NCBI GenBank assembly: GCA_913050185.1
Contig: CAJXBA010000002.1
Coordinates: forward strand, 17,137 to 81,136
Direction: 5' to 3'
DNA: 64,000 bases
DNA from: an uncultured Pelagibacteraceae bacterium
GTDB lineage: Bacteria > Pseudomonadota > Alphaproteobacteria > Pelagibacterales > Pelagibacteraceae
The notes below the pieces were generated by a model. The model was not told the DNA's origin and did no database searches. It was given only the letters and a program-made list of their open reading frames with translations. The position numbers and the translations under genes were made by a program. Shown here piece after piece: positions 41,997-52,133 of this stretch (position 1 is its first letter; each line of letters starts with the position of its first letter).

Positions 41997-43363
41997 TGCA
42001 ATTTAAGTTTATTTCTAATAAACCACAGACAAACCAAAGAAGGTATTACCATTAGTGTAGTTATTACAAAAAATGTACCCCAATCACCATTTAACCAATC
42101 AACCAATTCTCCTGAAGAAGCTGCTAATGTTGTTCGGCCAAGAGTTCCTATTGAAGCGAGCAAAGCATATTGAGTTGCTGTGTAAGTTCTATCTACTAAA
42201 AGTGAGATGAAAGCAACAAAAGCGACCGTTGCAAATGCTGCGGCAATATCATCCAGTAATACCGCAAACGCAAAAAGTAATTCGGATTTTCCTGACCAAG
42301 CAAGGGCAGCAAACAAAAGATTTGTAGCTGCCATCAATATTCCTGAGACAAACATAGCTTTTATTACTCCAGAACGTATTGCAAACAGACCTCCAATAAG
42401 TGTAAATACGACTGTGGTAATCCAACCTATACCTTTAGAATAAAGAGCAATATCACCTTTAGAAAATCCTATCTCTTTGTAAAAGACAATGGACATACGT
42501 CCAAGAAAAGCTTCACCTATTTTAAATAGAAAAACAAATCCAAGAATACCTAAAGCGATGGCAAAACCATTACGTTTGAAAAAGCTTATTACGGGACCAG
42601 CAATTGCTCCACTAATCCAAGCAATTATTTTTGTTATAAAGTTGGAAGTTCCTAGCTTTTTTTCTATCATTTGATCAGTTTGTCTCTGTGCCACTTGCCT
42701 TTCAGTAGGCTGGGGTTCATGCACAAACATCAAACCGATGTTGCAAGCAATGACAATTAATCCAAGAACCAAAAAAGTAGTTTGCCAATAGTTTTCAATT
42801 CCTGCCTTTTGAAAATATTCCGCTGCATTTAGTGCAACAACTCCACCTAATTTATATCCGGTCCACCATCCAACGACTGCCATAGCGGCACCCGCCTGCA
42901 TAGATGTTCCTTCATTTTCTCCAATTTGTTCAATTCTTAATGCATCTACAGTTATGTCTTGGGTTGCGGAAGCAATAGCAATAACTAAACCAATCGCAAT
43001 CACCGCCCAGAGATTTGCACTTGGATCAATTGCACTCCAACAAACTAAACTAATTAGAATAAATAATTGCATGGTTACAATCCAACCACGACGGTGGCCA
43101 ATTTTATTGGTTAACCATGGAATACGTATTCTATCAATTATTGGTGCCCATAAATAATTAATAGCATAAACACCAAATATCAGACCAGCCCAACCAATTG
43201 TACTGCGACTAAGACCATCTTCCTTAAGCCAAAGGCTCAAACTACTTCCAATAAGTACCCAAGGAAAACCACTTATAATTCCAAGCAAAAGGATACGAAT
43301 CATTCTTCTATCTAAATAAATAGAAAATGTTTCTGATAATGTTTGTTTTTTAACTATTTTCAT
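41993..43363 (-). CDS. ampG: AmpG-like muropeptide permease (MFS)
   Basis: 456 residues with about 12 to 14 membrane segments. GIISGFPWVLIGSSLSLWLKEDGLSRSTIGWAG near the start and NYLWAPIIDRIRIPWLTNKIGHRRGW are AmpG-type MFS signatures; ATQDITVDALRIEQI is the third. AmpG imports GlcNAc-anhydroMurNAc peptides for cell-wall recycling. Coupling to the NlpC/P60 enzyme by a 4-nt overlap supports that reading. Confidence 0.88.
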   Translation of the reverse strand: MKIVKKQTLSETFSIYLDRRMIRILLLGIISGFPWVLIGSSLSLWLKEDGLSRSTIGWAGLIFGVYAINYLWAPIIDRIRIPWLTNKIGHRRGWIVTMQLFILISLVCWSAIDPSANLWAVIAIGLVIAIASATQDITVDALRIEQIGENEGTSMQAGAAMAVVGWWTGYKLGGVVALNAAEYFQKAGIENYWQTTFLVLGLIVIACNIGLMFVHEPQPTERQVAQRQTDQMIEKKLGTSNFITKIIAWISGAIAGPVISFFKRNGFAIALGILGFVFLFKIGEAFLGRMSIVFYKEIGFSKGDIALYSKGIGWITTVVFTLIGGLFAIRSGVIKAMFVSGILMAATNLLFAALAWSGKSELLFAFAVLLDDIAAAFATVAFVAFISLLVDRTYTATQYALLASIGTLGRTTLAASSGELVDWLNGDWGTFFVITTLMVIPSLVCLWFIRNKLKLQ

Positions 43364-43379
43364 AAAACATCAAAAAAAC

Positions 43380-44828
43380 CTAATTTTTCCAAAATGAAGG
43401 AAAAAATAAAACTAAAACCGCAAACAGTTCTAACCTACCAAGCAACATTCCCAAAGACAAACTTAATTTAGAAAAATTAGGTAAATCACTATAATTTCCA
43501 TTAGGACCAATAATTTCTCCCAAGCCCGGACCAACATTTGATATAGCCGAAGCAGAGCCAGATAGAGCTGTAATAAAATCCAAGCCATTTAAGGATAATA
43601 ATACTGTTAAAATAAAAAAGATTAATAAATAAAGAAAAACAAATGCTATTATTGAATATATAAAAGAATTACTAATTTTTTCATTGTTATACTTTATAGA
43701 AAATACTCCATGTGGATAAACCAGTTTTTTAATTTGATTTGATATGAAAAGACCAAGCATTTGAAATCTAAATATTTTAATTCCACAAGTTGTTGATCCA
43801 GCACATCCCCCAACAAACATTAAAAAGAGGAAAAAAATCAACGGGAATTTACCCCACAAACTAAAATCTGATGTTACGTAACCCGTTCCTGACAAAATTG
43901 AGACAATATTAAAAGCTGATATTCTTAAATTTTCTATAAAACTATATTCATTGTTGCCAATCAACAAATACAAGAACATTAATAAAACAGAAATAATCAA
44001 AATATAAATCAACCCTTTGATCTGAACATCTTTAAAAAATATTTTTTTGTCACCTTTTATAAATTTTAAATAGGCAATGAAAGGCAGACTTCCTAATATA
44101 ATGAAAATTATTGCAACAATTTCAATTTTTGGATTTTGAAAATAACCAAATGAGCTACTGTGGGTAGAAAATCCTCCAGTTGCAATTGTTGTCATGGAGT
44201 GAGCGATGCTATCAAAAATATTCATTCCGAATAACCAATAAGTAATTCCACAAGCGAAGGTTAATACAAGATAAATTGATGAAATTATTAAGGTTACTTC
44301 ACGAGCCTTTGGCAAAATTTTTTCAGTAGTATCAGAACTTTCCATTCTAAATAATTGCATACCACCAATATTTAACAAAGGAAGTACCGTAATTGCCATA
44401 ACGATGACTCCAATACCACCAAGCCATTGCATAATCGCTCTCCACATTAGAATGTCTCTAGGAGAGTTATCTAAATTGACTATAATAGTTGAACCAGTTG
44501 TCGTTATTCCAGACATACTTTCAAAAAAAGCGTCAACAAATGATAAGTTAAGATTAGATAATAAAAATGGCAAACTGCCAAAAATGGCAATACCTAGCCA
44601 AGATAAAGTTGTGAGAAGAAAAGCTTGTTGCAGATTCAATTTTTTATTTTTTTCTTGATTGGTAAGTACGAGAAGTATTCCTATGAATACTGTTACCGAG
44701 GCAGATGATAAAAAAGTCTCACTATTTTCACCATATATCCACTGGACAAAAAACGGTATAAGCATAAATAAGCCTAATATGATTAGCAGTATGCCAATTG
44801 CAAAAAAAACGGTTTTGTTATTATTCAT
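43380..44828 (-). CDS. trkH: TrkH-family potassium uptake protein
   Basis: 482 residues. The four pore-loop repeats are recognisable: GITTTGSTII, TIATGGFSTHSSSF, SILSGTGYVTSDFSLW, and SAISNVGPGLGEIIGP, each with its filter glycine. LGGIGVIVMAITVLPLLNIGGMQLFRMESS is typical of TrkH. It forms a potassium channel-like transporter with a cytosolic TrkA partner, which is not in the window. It is the first gene before ampG with a 16-nt gap. Confidence 0.93.
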   Translation of the reverse strand: MNNNKTVFFAIGILLIILGLFMLIPFFVQWIYGENSETFLSSASVTVFIGILLVLTNQEKNKKLNLQQAFLLTTLSWLGIAIFGSLPFLLSNLNLSFVDAFFESMSGITTTGSTIIVNLDNSPRDILMWRAIMQWLGGIGVIVMAITVLPLLNIGGMQLFRMESSDTTEKILPKAREVTLIISSIYLVLTFACGITYWLFGMNIFDSIAHSMTTIATGGFSTHSSSFGYFQNPKIEIVAIIFIILGSLPFIAYLKFIKGDKKIFFKDVQIKGLIYILIISVLLMFLYLLIGNNEYSFIENLRISAFNIVSILSGTGYVTSDFSLWGKFPLIFFLFLMFVGGCAGSTTCGIKIFRFQMLGLFISNQIKKLVYPHGVFSIKYNNEKISNSFIYSIIAFVFLYLLIFFILTVLLSLNGLDFITALSGSASAISNVGPGLGEIIGPNGNYSDLPNFSKLSLSLGMLLGRLELFAVLVLFFPSFWKN

Positions 44829-44869
44829 TTTTGAAGTGGGAGGTTATTCAATAATATTTGAAATTCAAC

Positions 44870-44887
44870 ATAATAAGACCTTATTAT
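44870..44887. promoter_or_regulatory. Perfect palindrome between trkH and lysK
   Basis: ATAATAAG-AC-CTTATTAT is an 18-bp site with 8-bp arms in the 100-nt divergent gap, 42 nt from both starts. The size and symmetry suit a dimeric repressor or activator. No regulator gene is adjacent. Confidence 0.5.
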
Positions 44888-44928
44888 TCCTGTATTTTGC
44901 TTAAAAAATTTAATAAATCTTTTATATC

Positions 44929-46491
44929 GTGATTGATAATTCAATAATTCAAGCCACAAGCTCTTGGCCATTTGTTGAGGCAAGAAAGCTGGTTAAAGAA
45001 AGACAAAAGATCTACGAAAAAAAAGGAAAAATTACTTTACAAACAGGCTATGGCCCAAGTGGCTTACCTCACATTGGAACCTTTGCAGAAGTGGCAAGAA
45101 CTACAATGATGGTAAATGCCATCAAGCAACTAATTGACGTTCCAACAGAAATTATAACATTTTCTGACGATATGGATGGGCTGAGAAAGATACCAGACAA
45201 TATTCCGAACAAGGAAATTTTAGAAAAAAATTTACACAAACCACTTACTAGTGTTCCCGACCCCTTTAACAAGTATAAAAGTTTCGGTGAACACAATAAC
45301 GAGATGTTAAAAAAATTTTTAGATAAATTTAAATTTAATTATACTTTTAAAAGTTCAACAGAAACATATAAAAAAGGATTATTTAATACTGCGTTACTTT
45401 TAGTTTTAGAAAAATATGAAGATATTAAAGAGATTGTTCTTCCCACGTTAGGCAAGGAAAGGCAAAAAACTTATAGTCCTTTTTTGCCAATATGCCTAGA
45501 AACTGGAAAAGTCTTAGAAGTTCCTATTATTGAAATTAAAAAAAAGGAAGGAAAAATTATTTATCAAAATGGTGATAAAAAAGTAGAGACAGAGGTTATA
45601 AATGGAAAATGTAAATTGCAATGGAAAGTAGATTGGGCAATGAGATGGTATGCTTTTGATATTGATTACGAAATGTATGGAAAAGATTTGATTGAGAGCG
45701 CAGTTCTTTCTAGTAAAATTTGCAAAACGCTTGGAAAAAAAAGTCCAAATGGATTTGCATACGAAATGTTTTTGGACGAAAAAGGTGAAAAAATTTCTAA
45801 GTCTAAAGGAAATGGAATAACTATTGAACAGTGGTTAAAATATGCTTCGCCTGAAAGTTTATCTTTATATATGTACCAAAACCCCAAAAGAGCAAAAAAA
45901 TTATATGCGGATGTCGTTCCCAAAGCTGTTGACGAATATTTAATCTGTATTGATAAATTTAGTGAGCAAGACGCAAAACATAGACTGCTTAATCCAGTTT
46001 GGCATGTTCATAATGGAAATCCTCCAAAAGAAAAATCAATTATGCCATTTTCAGTTTTATTAAATTTAGTTGGAACAAGCAATGCAACAAATAAAGATGT
46101 CTTATGGAAATTTATAATAAAATATAAAAAAGATATTAAAGTTTTGGATCATCCGATTTTAGACCGTTTAATTGAATATGCTTTAAAATATTTTACAGAC
46201 ATAGTTAAGCCAAACAAAAAATATAGAAAACCCAATGAAAAGGAAAAAAAAGCACTTCAAGACTTAATTAAAAGATTAAGAGATTGTAAAGATCAAATGG
46301 ACCCTGAGGCTATACAAACAATAGTTTATTCAGTAGGCAAAGATAATGGATATAAAGAGAATTTAAGAGAATGGTTTAAAGCAATTTACGAAATAATTTT
46401 TGGAGATCAGGATGGTCCAAGAATGGGATTTTTTATAAGTTTTTTTGGTATAAAAGAAAGTATAGAACTGATTAATAAATATATTAAATAA
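44929..46491 (+). CDS. lysK: Lysyl-tRNA synthetase, class I
   Basis: 520 residues from a GTG start. The class I signature HIGH is HIGT at 48-51 in YGPSGLPHIGTF, and KMSKS is KISKSKGNGI in the middle. The helical C-terminal anticodon domain resembles GltX. This is the archaeal-type LysRS found in place of the class II enzyme in most alphaproteobacteria. pyrD overlaps its end by 1 nt (TAATG). Confidence 0.95.
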   Translation: MIDNSIIQATSSWPFVEARKLVKERQKIYEKKGKITLQTGYGPSGLPHIGTFAEVARTTMMVNAIKQLIDVPTEIITFSDDMDGLRKIPDNIPNKEILEKNLHKPLTSVPDPFNKYKSFGEHNNEMLKKFLDKFKFNYTFKSSTETYKKGLFNTALLLVLEKYEDIKEIVLPTLGKERQKTYSPFLPICLETGKVLEVPIIEIKKKEGKIIYQNGDKKVETEVINGKCKLQWKVDWAMRWYAFDIDYEMYGKDLIESAVLSSKICKTLGKKSPNGFAYEMFLDEKGEKISKSKGNGITIEQWLKYASPESLSLYMYQNPKRAKKLYADVVPKAVDEYLICIDKFSEQDAKHRLLNPVWHVHNGNPPKEKSIMPFSVLLNLVGTSNATNKDVLWKFIIKYKKDIKVLDHPILDRLIEYALKYFTDIVKPNKKYRKPNEKEKKALQDLIKRLRDCKDQMDPEAIQTIVYSVGKDNGYKENLREWFKAIYEIIFGDQDGPRMGFFISFFGIKESIELINKYIK

Positions 46492-47537
46492 TGTTTTCTG
46501 TCTTAAGGCCTTTTTTATTTAACCTAGATCCAGAAACCGCTCATGATTTAGCTATTAAGTCACTTAAGTTTAACCCTTTTCCTAGCAAAATGTTTGAGGT
46601 TGAAGATGAGCAAATGTTAAATATTCAATTACTAGGAAAAAATTTTCCCAATCCCATCGGCCTTGCAGCAGGCTTTGACAAAAGTGCAGAGGCATATAAT
46701 TCACTATTAAAACTAGGATTTGGATTTGTGGAAATTGGAACGGTTACTCCATCAAAGCAATTTGGCAATCCAAAGCCAAGAATATTTAGACTTGAAGGTG
46801 ATCACGCTTTAATCAATAGGTTAGGATTTAATAATGATGGGATGAAAATAATAAAAGCTAGAATTAAGTCAGATAGGAAGAAAGGTATATTAGGAGTTAA
46901 TATTGGACCAAACAAAGAAACTAAAGATCAAAAAAATGATTTTTGTTTGGGATTAAAAAATTTTTTTGATATAGCAGATTATATTACTATAAATATTTCT
47001 TCACCAAATACAGAAGGTTTGAGAGATTTCCATGATCAAGAAAAACTTATAGATCTTATTGCTGCTCTTAATAAAATAAAAAAAGACAATGCAGCCAACA
47101 TTCCTTTATTACTAAAAATTTCACCGGATATTAACAATAGTCACATTCCAGAAATTTCAGATGCTGCAAAAAAAAATAATATTTCTGCAATTATACTTAC
47201 AAATACTACAAATGGTAATAGAGATAAGTTGACAAGTGAATTTAAGGAGGAAGAAGGTGGGCTTTCAGGGGATCCTTTACATCAAATATCAACCAATATG
47301 ATTAAGAAGTTTTACAAGGAACTGGATAGCAAAATTCCCATTATTGGTGTTGGTGGAGTTAACTCAGGGAAATCTGCCTACGAAAAAATTATTGCTGGAG
47401 CATCATTATTGCAACTCTATACTGGCTTCGTTTACAGGGGGCCTTCTGCAGCAAAAGATATAAAAAAAGAATTAATACAAATTTTAAAATATGAAGGAAT
47501 AAAGAATATAAAAGATGCTATTGGTAAAGGTATATAA
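46491..47537 (+). CDS. pyrD: Dihydroorotate dehydrogenase (quinone)
   Basis: 348 residues of the class 2, membrane-associated type. FPNPIGLAAGFDKSAEAYNSLLKLGFGFVEIGTVTP is the FMN-binding start, INISSPNTEGLRD contains the catalytic Ser region, and GVGGVNSGKSAYEKIIAGASLLQLYTGFVYRGP is the FMN-phosphate site. It oxidises dihydroorotate to orotate in pyrimidine synthesis and gives electrons to quinone. It is coupled to lysK. Confidence 0.96.
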   Translation: MFSVLRPFLFNLDPETAHDLAIKSLKFNPFPSKMFEVEDEQMLNIQLLGKNFPNPIGLAAGFDKSAEAYNSLLKLGFGFVEIGTVTPSKQFGNPKPRIFRLEGDHALINRLGFNNDGMKIIKARIKSDRKKGILGVNIGPNKETKDQKNDFCLGLKNFFDIADYITINISSPNTEGLRDFHDQEKLIDLIAALNKIKKDNAANIPLLLKISPDINNSHIPEISDAAKKNNISAIILTNTTNGNRDKLTSEFKEEEGGLSGDPLHQISTNMIKKFYKELDSKIPIIGVGGVNSGKSAYEKIIAGASLLQLYTGFVYRGPSAAKDIKKELIQILKYEGIKNIKDAIGKGI

Positions 47538-48254
47538 CTAACCAATATTTTCAAGCGCAGGGAAAAGTTCCAGTATAAAAAATCCTAGAGTTTGCAATTG
47601 ATCAGTTAAAATAGCTATCCCAGTCAATAATAAAATGACACCAGCTACCTTAGTTATATTTGATAAATATTTTCTAAAGCTTTTAGAAAATAATAAAAAT
47701 TTATCAATCAAAACCCCAGAGATAATAAAAGGTATAGCCAAACCTAAAGAGTAAAATGATAATAACAAAATGCCTTTGCTAATGTTTTCTTCTAATGCAG
47801 CCAATGTTATAATTGATCCAAGAATAGGCCCAATGCAGGGTGTCCAGCCGAAACCAAAAGCCGTTCCAACAAGTAGTGGAAATGCCAAGTTGTTGCTATA
47901 TTGCTTAGTAAAAATTCTTATGTCTTTGTTCATAAAATTAAAATTAAAAATGCCGATTAGTTGAATAGAAAACAATACTATTATAATTCCAGCTATGACT
48001 CTGAAAATATTTGAGTTAGCCAAAAAAAATTTTCCGATAAAAGAAGCAGTTGAACCCAAAGCTATAAAAACAAAAGAAAAACCCAAGGTGAAAAAAATAG
48101 TTTTAATAACTACTAAATTTCTTTTTTTATCGTTTATTTTGTCAAATGATGTTCCTGAAATATAAGAAATGTATCCAGGAATTAATGGAAGAACACATGG
48201 TGATAAAAAACTAACTAATCCAGCTACAAAAGCTATAGACAACGTTGTAGTCAT
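47538..48254 (-). CDS. ccdA: CcdA-type cytochrome c biogenesis protein
   Basis: 238 residues with six to seven membrane segments. FVAGLVSFLSPCVLPLIPGYISYISG carries the first redox cysteine, and FGFGWTPCIGPILG carries the second. CcdA moves electrons from cytosolic thioredoxin to periplasmic thiol proteins for heme attachment. It is downstream of the TauE/SafE gene with a 1-nt overlap, and convergent with pyrD at a 0-nt gap. Confidence 0.93.
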   Translation of the reverse strand: MTTTLSIAFVAGLVSFLSPCVLPLIPGYISYISGTSFDKINDKKRNLVVIKTIFFTLGFSFVFIALGSTASFIGKFFLANSNIFRVIAGIIIVLFSIQLIGIFNFNFMNKDIRIFTKQYSNNLAFPLLVGTAFGFGWTPCIGPILGSIITLAALEENISKGILLLSFYSLGLAIPFIISGVLIDKFLLFSKSFRKYLSNITKVAGVILLLTGIAILTDQLQTLGFFILELFPALENIG

Positions 48255-49345
48255 TAGTACATTGCTGGCTTCTGCGCTCGTTCAGATTTCCATCTGCTTA
48301 TTTGTCTTCTTATAAAAGATATCGTTACTCCAGAGACTAGAGCTAAGAAGATAGATGAAATTCCATAAACAACTGGATAATTAATTGATAAATTAAAAAT
48401 TGTGTTTCCAAATTCACTTATCTCAACAATTTTATCAGTTGGAATTCTGATACTTGGGGTTCCATTTCTAAAAAATGTGTCATATGCCATCAGAACTCCT
48501 ATTGAAAGCATAAGTAATGCTAGTAATGTTTTTAATTCTGATCCTTGGAGTCTTTGACCAATTTTTTGGCCTGAATGTACTCCAGCTATAGAACCTGTGA
48601 TTAATATTAAAACAAGAACTAAATCAATTGTATTGTAAGTAAAAGCATGCGAGACAACAACAAATCCCGTTACAAATATTGTCACAAACAAAGAAGTGCC
48701 CGGCACCAATTTTGTCGGCATGCCAATTAAATATATCATTGCTGGTACCATTAAAAACGCACCACCAACACCCATGATTGCAGCGATGAAACCAACAATT
48801 ATACCTAAGATAATTGGAACCAAAGCGCTTTCATATACTTTAGATGTTTTAAATCTCGTTCTAAAAGGTAATCCATGAATCCAGTAATGAGTGTGTAGTT
48901 TTTTTTTAATTATTACCTTTTTTTTAATTCTATCAATTTCCATAATGCCATCTCTAAGCATAAAACTTCCCACGATGGCAAGAACGTACATATAGGCTAA
49001 TGTGATAACTATATCTATTTTATTTATGCCCTTAAAATATCCGAAAGTTAACATTCCAAAAGCGGTTCCAATCAAACCCCCTCCGATTATCATCCAACCT
49101 ATTTTAAGATCCATGGTTTTCTTAAACCAATGAGTTAAAGTAACAGAACTTGATGAGGCCAAAATGTTGTTAGCTTCATTTGCAATAGCATAAGCTGGAG
49201 GTATTCCCATAAATATTAAAAATGGAGTCATTAAAAAACCACCTCCCACGCCAAACAATCCAGATAAAAAACCTATTATAAAACTTACGAAAAGTATTAA
49301 TAATACATTTATTTGAACTCCAACGATGGGTAAGTATAATTCCAT
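48254..49345 (-). CDS. TauE/SafE-family anion permease
   Basis: 363 residues with about eight to nine membrane segments in two repeats. GFLSGLFGVGGGFLMTPFLIFMGIPP and GFIAAIMGVGGAFLMVPAMIYLIGMP are the two glycine-rich hallmarks. A basic cytosolic loop separates them (about 118-170). Such proteins export sulfite, sulfoacetate or related anions; the substrate here is unknown. Confidence 0.88.
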   Translation of the reverse strand: MELYLPIVGVQINVLLILFVSFIIGFLSGLFGVGGGFLMTPFLIFMGIPPAYAIANEANNILASSSSVTLTHWFKKTMDLKIGWMIIGGGLIGTAFGMLTFGYFKGINKIDIVITLAYMYVLAIVGSFMLRDGIMEIDRIKKKVIIKKKLHTHYWIHGLPFRTRFKTSKVYESALVPIILGIIVGFIAAIMGVGGAFLMVPAMIYLIGMPTKLVPGTSLFVTIFVTGFVVVSHAFTYNTIDLVLVLILITGSIAGVHSGQKIGQRLQGSELKTLLALLMLSIGVLMAYDTFFRNGTPSIRIPTDKIVEISEFGNTIFNLSINYPVVYGISSIFLALVSGVTISFIRRQISRWKSERAQKPAMY

Positions 49346-49408
49346 TTGCTAATATCAAAATATACCTATTCCTCGATATTAAACTTGTCAATATTTTAAT
49401 ATATTATC

Positions 49409-49437
49409 TTGACCATATTATTGTCTGCATCTATACA
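49409..49437 (+). promoter_or_regulatory. rpmB: rpmB promoter
   Basis: TTGACC (49409-49414) and TATACA (49432-49437) are spaced 17 nt, close to the sigma-70 consensus. Transcription would begin near 49444, 13 nt before the rpmB ATG. This shows that the longer frame from 49409 is not coding at its 5' end. Confidence 0.7.
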
Positions 49438-49456
49438 CTTCCTAGGAAAATTAAAT

Positions 49457-49735
49457 ATGTCAAGAAAATGTGAACTCACAGGCAAATCTCCATTGAAAGG
49501 TCACAAAGTAAGCCACGCAAACAATAAATTAAAAAGAAAGTTCTTTCCTAATTTAAAAAATGTTACTTTTAAAAGTGATATGCTTAAGAGAAACATTAGG
49601 CTAAACGTTAGCAATTCGGCACTAAGATCAGTAGATTACAAAGGTGGGATAGATTTTTATTTGAGGGACGTTAAATCATACAAGCTATCTCCAAAAGCAA
49701 AAAAATTGAAAAAAAAAATAATGATAAAATCTTAG
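49457..49735 (+). CDS. rpmB: Ribosomal protein bL28
   Basis: 92 residues from the ATG at 49457 with AGGA 9 nt upstream. SRKCELTGKSPLKGHKVSHA is the bL28 N-terminus, and RRKF-like KRKFFPNLKNV follows. An upstream TTG would add 16 residues that overlap the promoter; rejected. Confidence 0.95.
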   Translation: MSRKCELTGKSPLKGHKVSHANNKLKRKFFPNLKNVTFKSDMLKRNIRLNVSNSALRSVDYKGGIDFYLRDVKSYKLSPKAKKLKKKIMIKS

Positions 49736-49741
49736 CCATTA

Positions 49742-50332
49742 ATGATTAAGATTGAAAATCAACTATTTTTGTTATTAGCATTGTTGATGGCTTCGGTTGT
49801 TGCTTTGTCTAATTACCTTGTCCAATTTCCTATAAGATATTTTAATTTAGAGAATTTATTAACATATGGTGCTTTTAGCTATCCGATAGCATTTTTGATA
49901 ACCGATCTATCAAATAGAAGATACGGAAGGAAGATTGCAAAAAAAATTGTATATTTGGGTTTTGCATTAGGGGTATTTTTAACATTTTATTTTTCAACAA
50001 ATTATTCGGAAATGATATCAATCAGAATTGCAATTGGATCTGGAACTGCATTTTTAGTAGCCCAATTAATAGATGTGCATATTTTTGACAGATTAAGAAA
50101 AAAAACATGGTTTATTGCCCCCTTGACATCATCATTGGTTGGTTCGATCATTGATACCTTTTTATTCTTTTCAATTTCTTTTTATGGAACCGAGATGAAC
50201 TGGATAACCCTATCTTTTGGCGACTTATCTGTAAAAATTTTTGTTACGCTAATTGCACTAGTTCCTTTCAGGCTATTACTTTCTCACATTCGAGAAATTT
50301 CAGAAGTTGATAATAAAATTAGTGTACAGTAA
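49742..50332 (+). CDS. yhhQ: Queuosine precursor transporter (YhhQ/VUT family)
   Basis: 196 residues with six membrane segments. [30 protein letters not shown] is the family motif, with the polar loop between segments 2 and 3. [20 protein letters not shown] is the second. YhhQ imports preQ0/preQ1 for queuosine tRNA modification. It starts 6 nt after rpmB and overlaps the convergent cobT end by 14 nt. Confidence 0.88.
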   Translation: MIKIENQLFLLLALLMASVVALSNYLVQFPIRYFNLENLLTYGAFSYPIAFLITDLSNRRYGRKIAKKIVYLGFALGVFLTFYFSTNYSEMISIRIAIGSGTAFLVAQLIDVHIFDRLRKKTWFIAPLTSSLVGSIIDTFLFFSISFYGTEMNWITLSFGDLSVKIFVTLIALVPFRLLLSHIREISEVDNKISVQ

Positions 50333-52124
50333 CTCTTGTTTTTTCAGAAAAAAGTTTTGTTAGTTGGTTAATCATCACATCTCCAAGCTCTTGAGCGTCG
50401 GCAATTTTTATAGCTTTTTTGTAGTATCTAGTTACGTCATGGCCTATACCAACTGCAAGAATCTCAACATTTGAATTGTCTTCAATCCATTTAACGGTTT
50501 GTTTGAGGTGTTTTTCTAAATAATCCCCAGAATTTACAGATAGAGTAGAATCATCCACTGGAGCTCCATCTGAAATAATCATTAATATTTTTCTTTCTTC
50601 TTTTCTTTTTGTAATTCTTTTAAAAGCCCAAAGAAGTGCTTCTCCATCTATATTTTCTTTTAACAAATCTTCCTTAAGCATTAATCCAAGATTTTTTTTT
50701 GATCGCCTCCAGGGCTCGTCTGCAGATTTATAAATTATATGTCTAAGGTCATTTAATCTTCCCGGATTTGCAGGTTTGTTGTTCAAGTTCCATTTTTCTC
50801 TACTTCTCCCACCTTTCCAGTTTTTTGTTGTAAAACCTAAAATTTCTACTTTGACAGAACATCTTTCCAATGTTCTAGATAATATGTCAGCACAAATTGC
50901 TGCAACAGATATAGGTCTTCCTCTCATTGAGCCAGAATTGTCTATCAAAAGTGTAACTACGGTATCTTTAAATTCGGTTTCTTTTTCATTTTTATAAGAC
51001 AGAGAATGCAAAGGATTGATAATCACCCTTGATAGTTTTGAAGAATCAAGCATACCTTCTTCTAAATCAAATTCCCAAGATCTATTTTGTTTAGCTAATA
51101 ATTGTCTTTGTAGTTTATTGGCTAGTTTGGTAACTATATTTTGCAAATTTGTGAGTTGCTGATCAAGGTTTTTTCTAAGTCTTGTAATTTCATTTTCATT
51201 TTCTAAATCTTTTGCTTCTGTAATTTCATCATACTCGTTGGTAAAAATTTTGTACTTTTTTTTTAAAAAATTTTTTTGTCTTATTTTTATTGCACTTGGA
51301 TTTCCTTTGACTTCATCTGTTTCATTTTGATCCAAGCTATCATTTTCGATCAGAGAATCTATATCATTGTCTGCAACGCTTAAATCATCATCAGCTTGTT
51401 GATTTTGCTCCTCATCCGTTGAGTTATTTTCATTATTAGTGTTTTCAGATAAAGGATTATCTTCTGTAGTTCCGTTTTCTTCTTTTTCTTTGGAATCTGA
51501 ATCTTTAAATTCAAGATTATCAATTAATTCAGCTATTATGTGGTTAAATTCAGCTTGATTTTCAACACAGCCATTTAATTCATTAAGATTTTTTTTAAGC
51601 TTTTTGTCAAATAAATCTTTCCAATAACTTAAAACTTTTTTTGTAGTAGTGTTTTGTTTTATATTAAAAAAATAACTTCTTAAATATAGTTCAAAAGCTT
51701 CTGCAATGGGTACATCTGCTTCTGTTTTAATTTCATCAATTTTTCTACCTTTAAATTTGTTTTCATAGCATTGAATTATATTATTTTTGACTCCTTTTAA
51801 TTTTTCAGATCCTATTTTTTCATACCTAATTTTTTCAGCGATAGAATATAAAGCTTTTGCTATTGTTCCTTTAGGTTCATTTTCACTAAAGATCTTACTA
51901 TTTGTATATTTTAATTTTAGAGCTTCAGAATCGGCAAAAGCTCTAAAATTTGTGAAATCTTCTAGCTTTTTAAGACTTGCAACTTCGGGTAAAGTCAGCG
52001 AATCTTTTTTTGAATTAATGTTGTTACTAAATTTAATTTCAATGTCAAATTTTTCTGATATAACTTTAACTGCTGATGAAACAGCAGCTTTGAATTTTTC
52101 TTTTAAAAGTTCTTTTTCATCCAT
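50319..52124 (-). CDS. cobT: CobT-like VWA-domain protein
   Basis: 601 residues. The N-terminal half is helical, followed by a long acidic Asn/Glu/Asp-rich linker (about 205-275). The C-terminal VWA domain has the MIDAS motif [16 protein letters not shown] and a later Asp in [15 protein letters not shown]. In aerobic B12 synthesis CobS-CobT is the ATPase chaperone of cobaltochelatase CobN. No other cobalamin gene is present here, so the pair may serve another client. It is last in the J-protein-cobS-cobT run. Confidence 0.88.
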   Translation of the reverse strand: MDEKELLKEKFKAAVSSAVKVISEKFDIEIKFSNNINSKKDSLTLPEVASLKKLEDFTNFRAFADSEALKLKYTNSKIFSENEPKGTIAKALYSIAEKIRYEKIGSEKLKGVKNNIIQCYENKFKGRKIDEIKTEADVPIAEAFELYLRSYFFNIKQNTTTKKVLSYWKDLFDKKLKKNLNELNGCVENQAEFNHIIAELIDNLEFKDSDSKEKEENGTTEDNPLSENTNNENNSTDEEQNQQADDDLSVADNDIDSLIENDSLDQNETDEVKGNPSAIKIRQKNFLKKKYKIFTNEYDEITEAKDLENENEITRLRKNLDQQLTNLQNIVTKLANKLQRQLLAKQNRSWEFDLEEGMLDSSKLSRVIINPLHSLSYKNEKETEFKDTVVTLLIDNSGSMRGRPISVAAICADILSRTLERCSVKVEILGFTTKNWKGGRSREKWNLNNKPANPGRLNDLRHIIYKSADEPWRRSKKNLGLMLKEDLLKENIDGEALLWAFKRITKRKEERKILMIISDGAPVDDSTLSVNSGDYLEKHLKQTVKWIEDNSNVEILAVGIGHDVTRYYKKAIKIADAQELGDVMINQLTKLFSEKTRVTVH

Positions 52125-52133
52125 TTCATTAGC

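Noticed and set aside
42207..42443. Plus-strand frames inside ampG (several)
   Set aside because: They are shadows of the well-supported ampG frame with Ala/Asn/Ile-rich, family-less translations.
49409..49456. Longer bL28 start from TTG at 49409
   Set aside because: The extra codons coincide with a near-consensus promoter and are not part of bL28.
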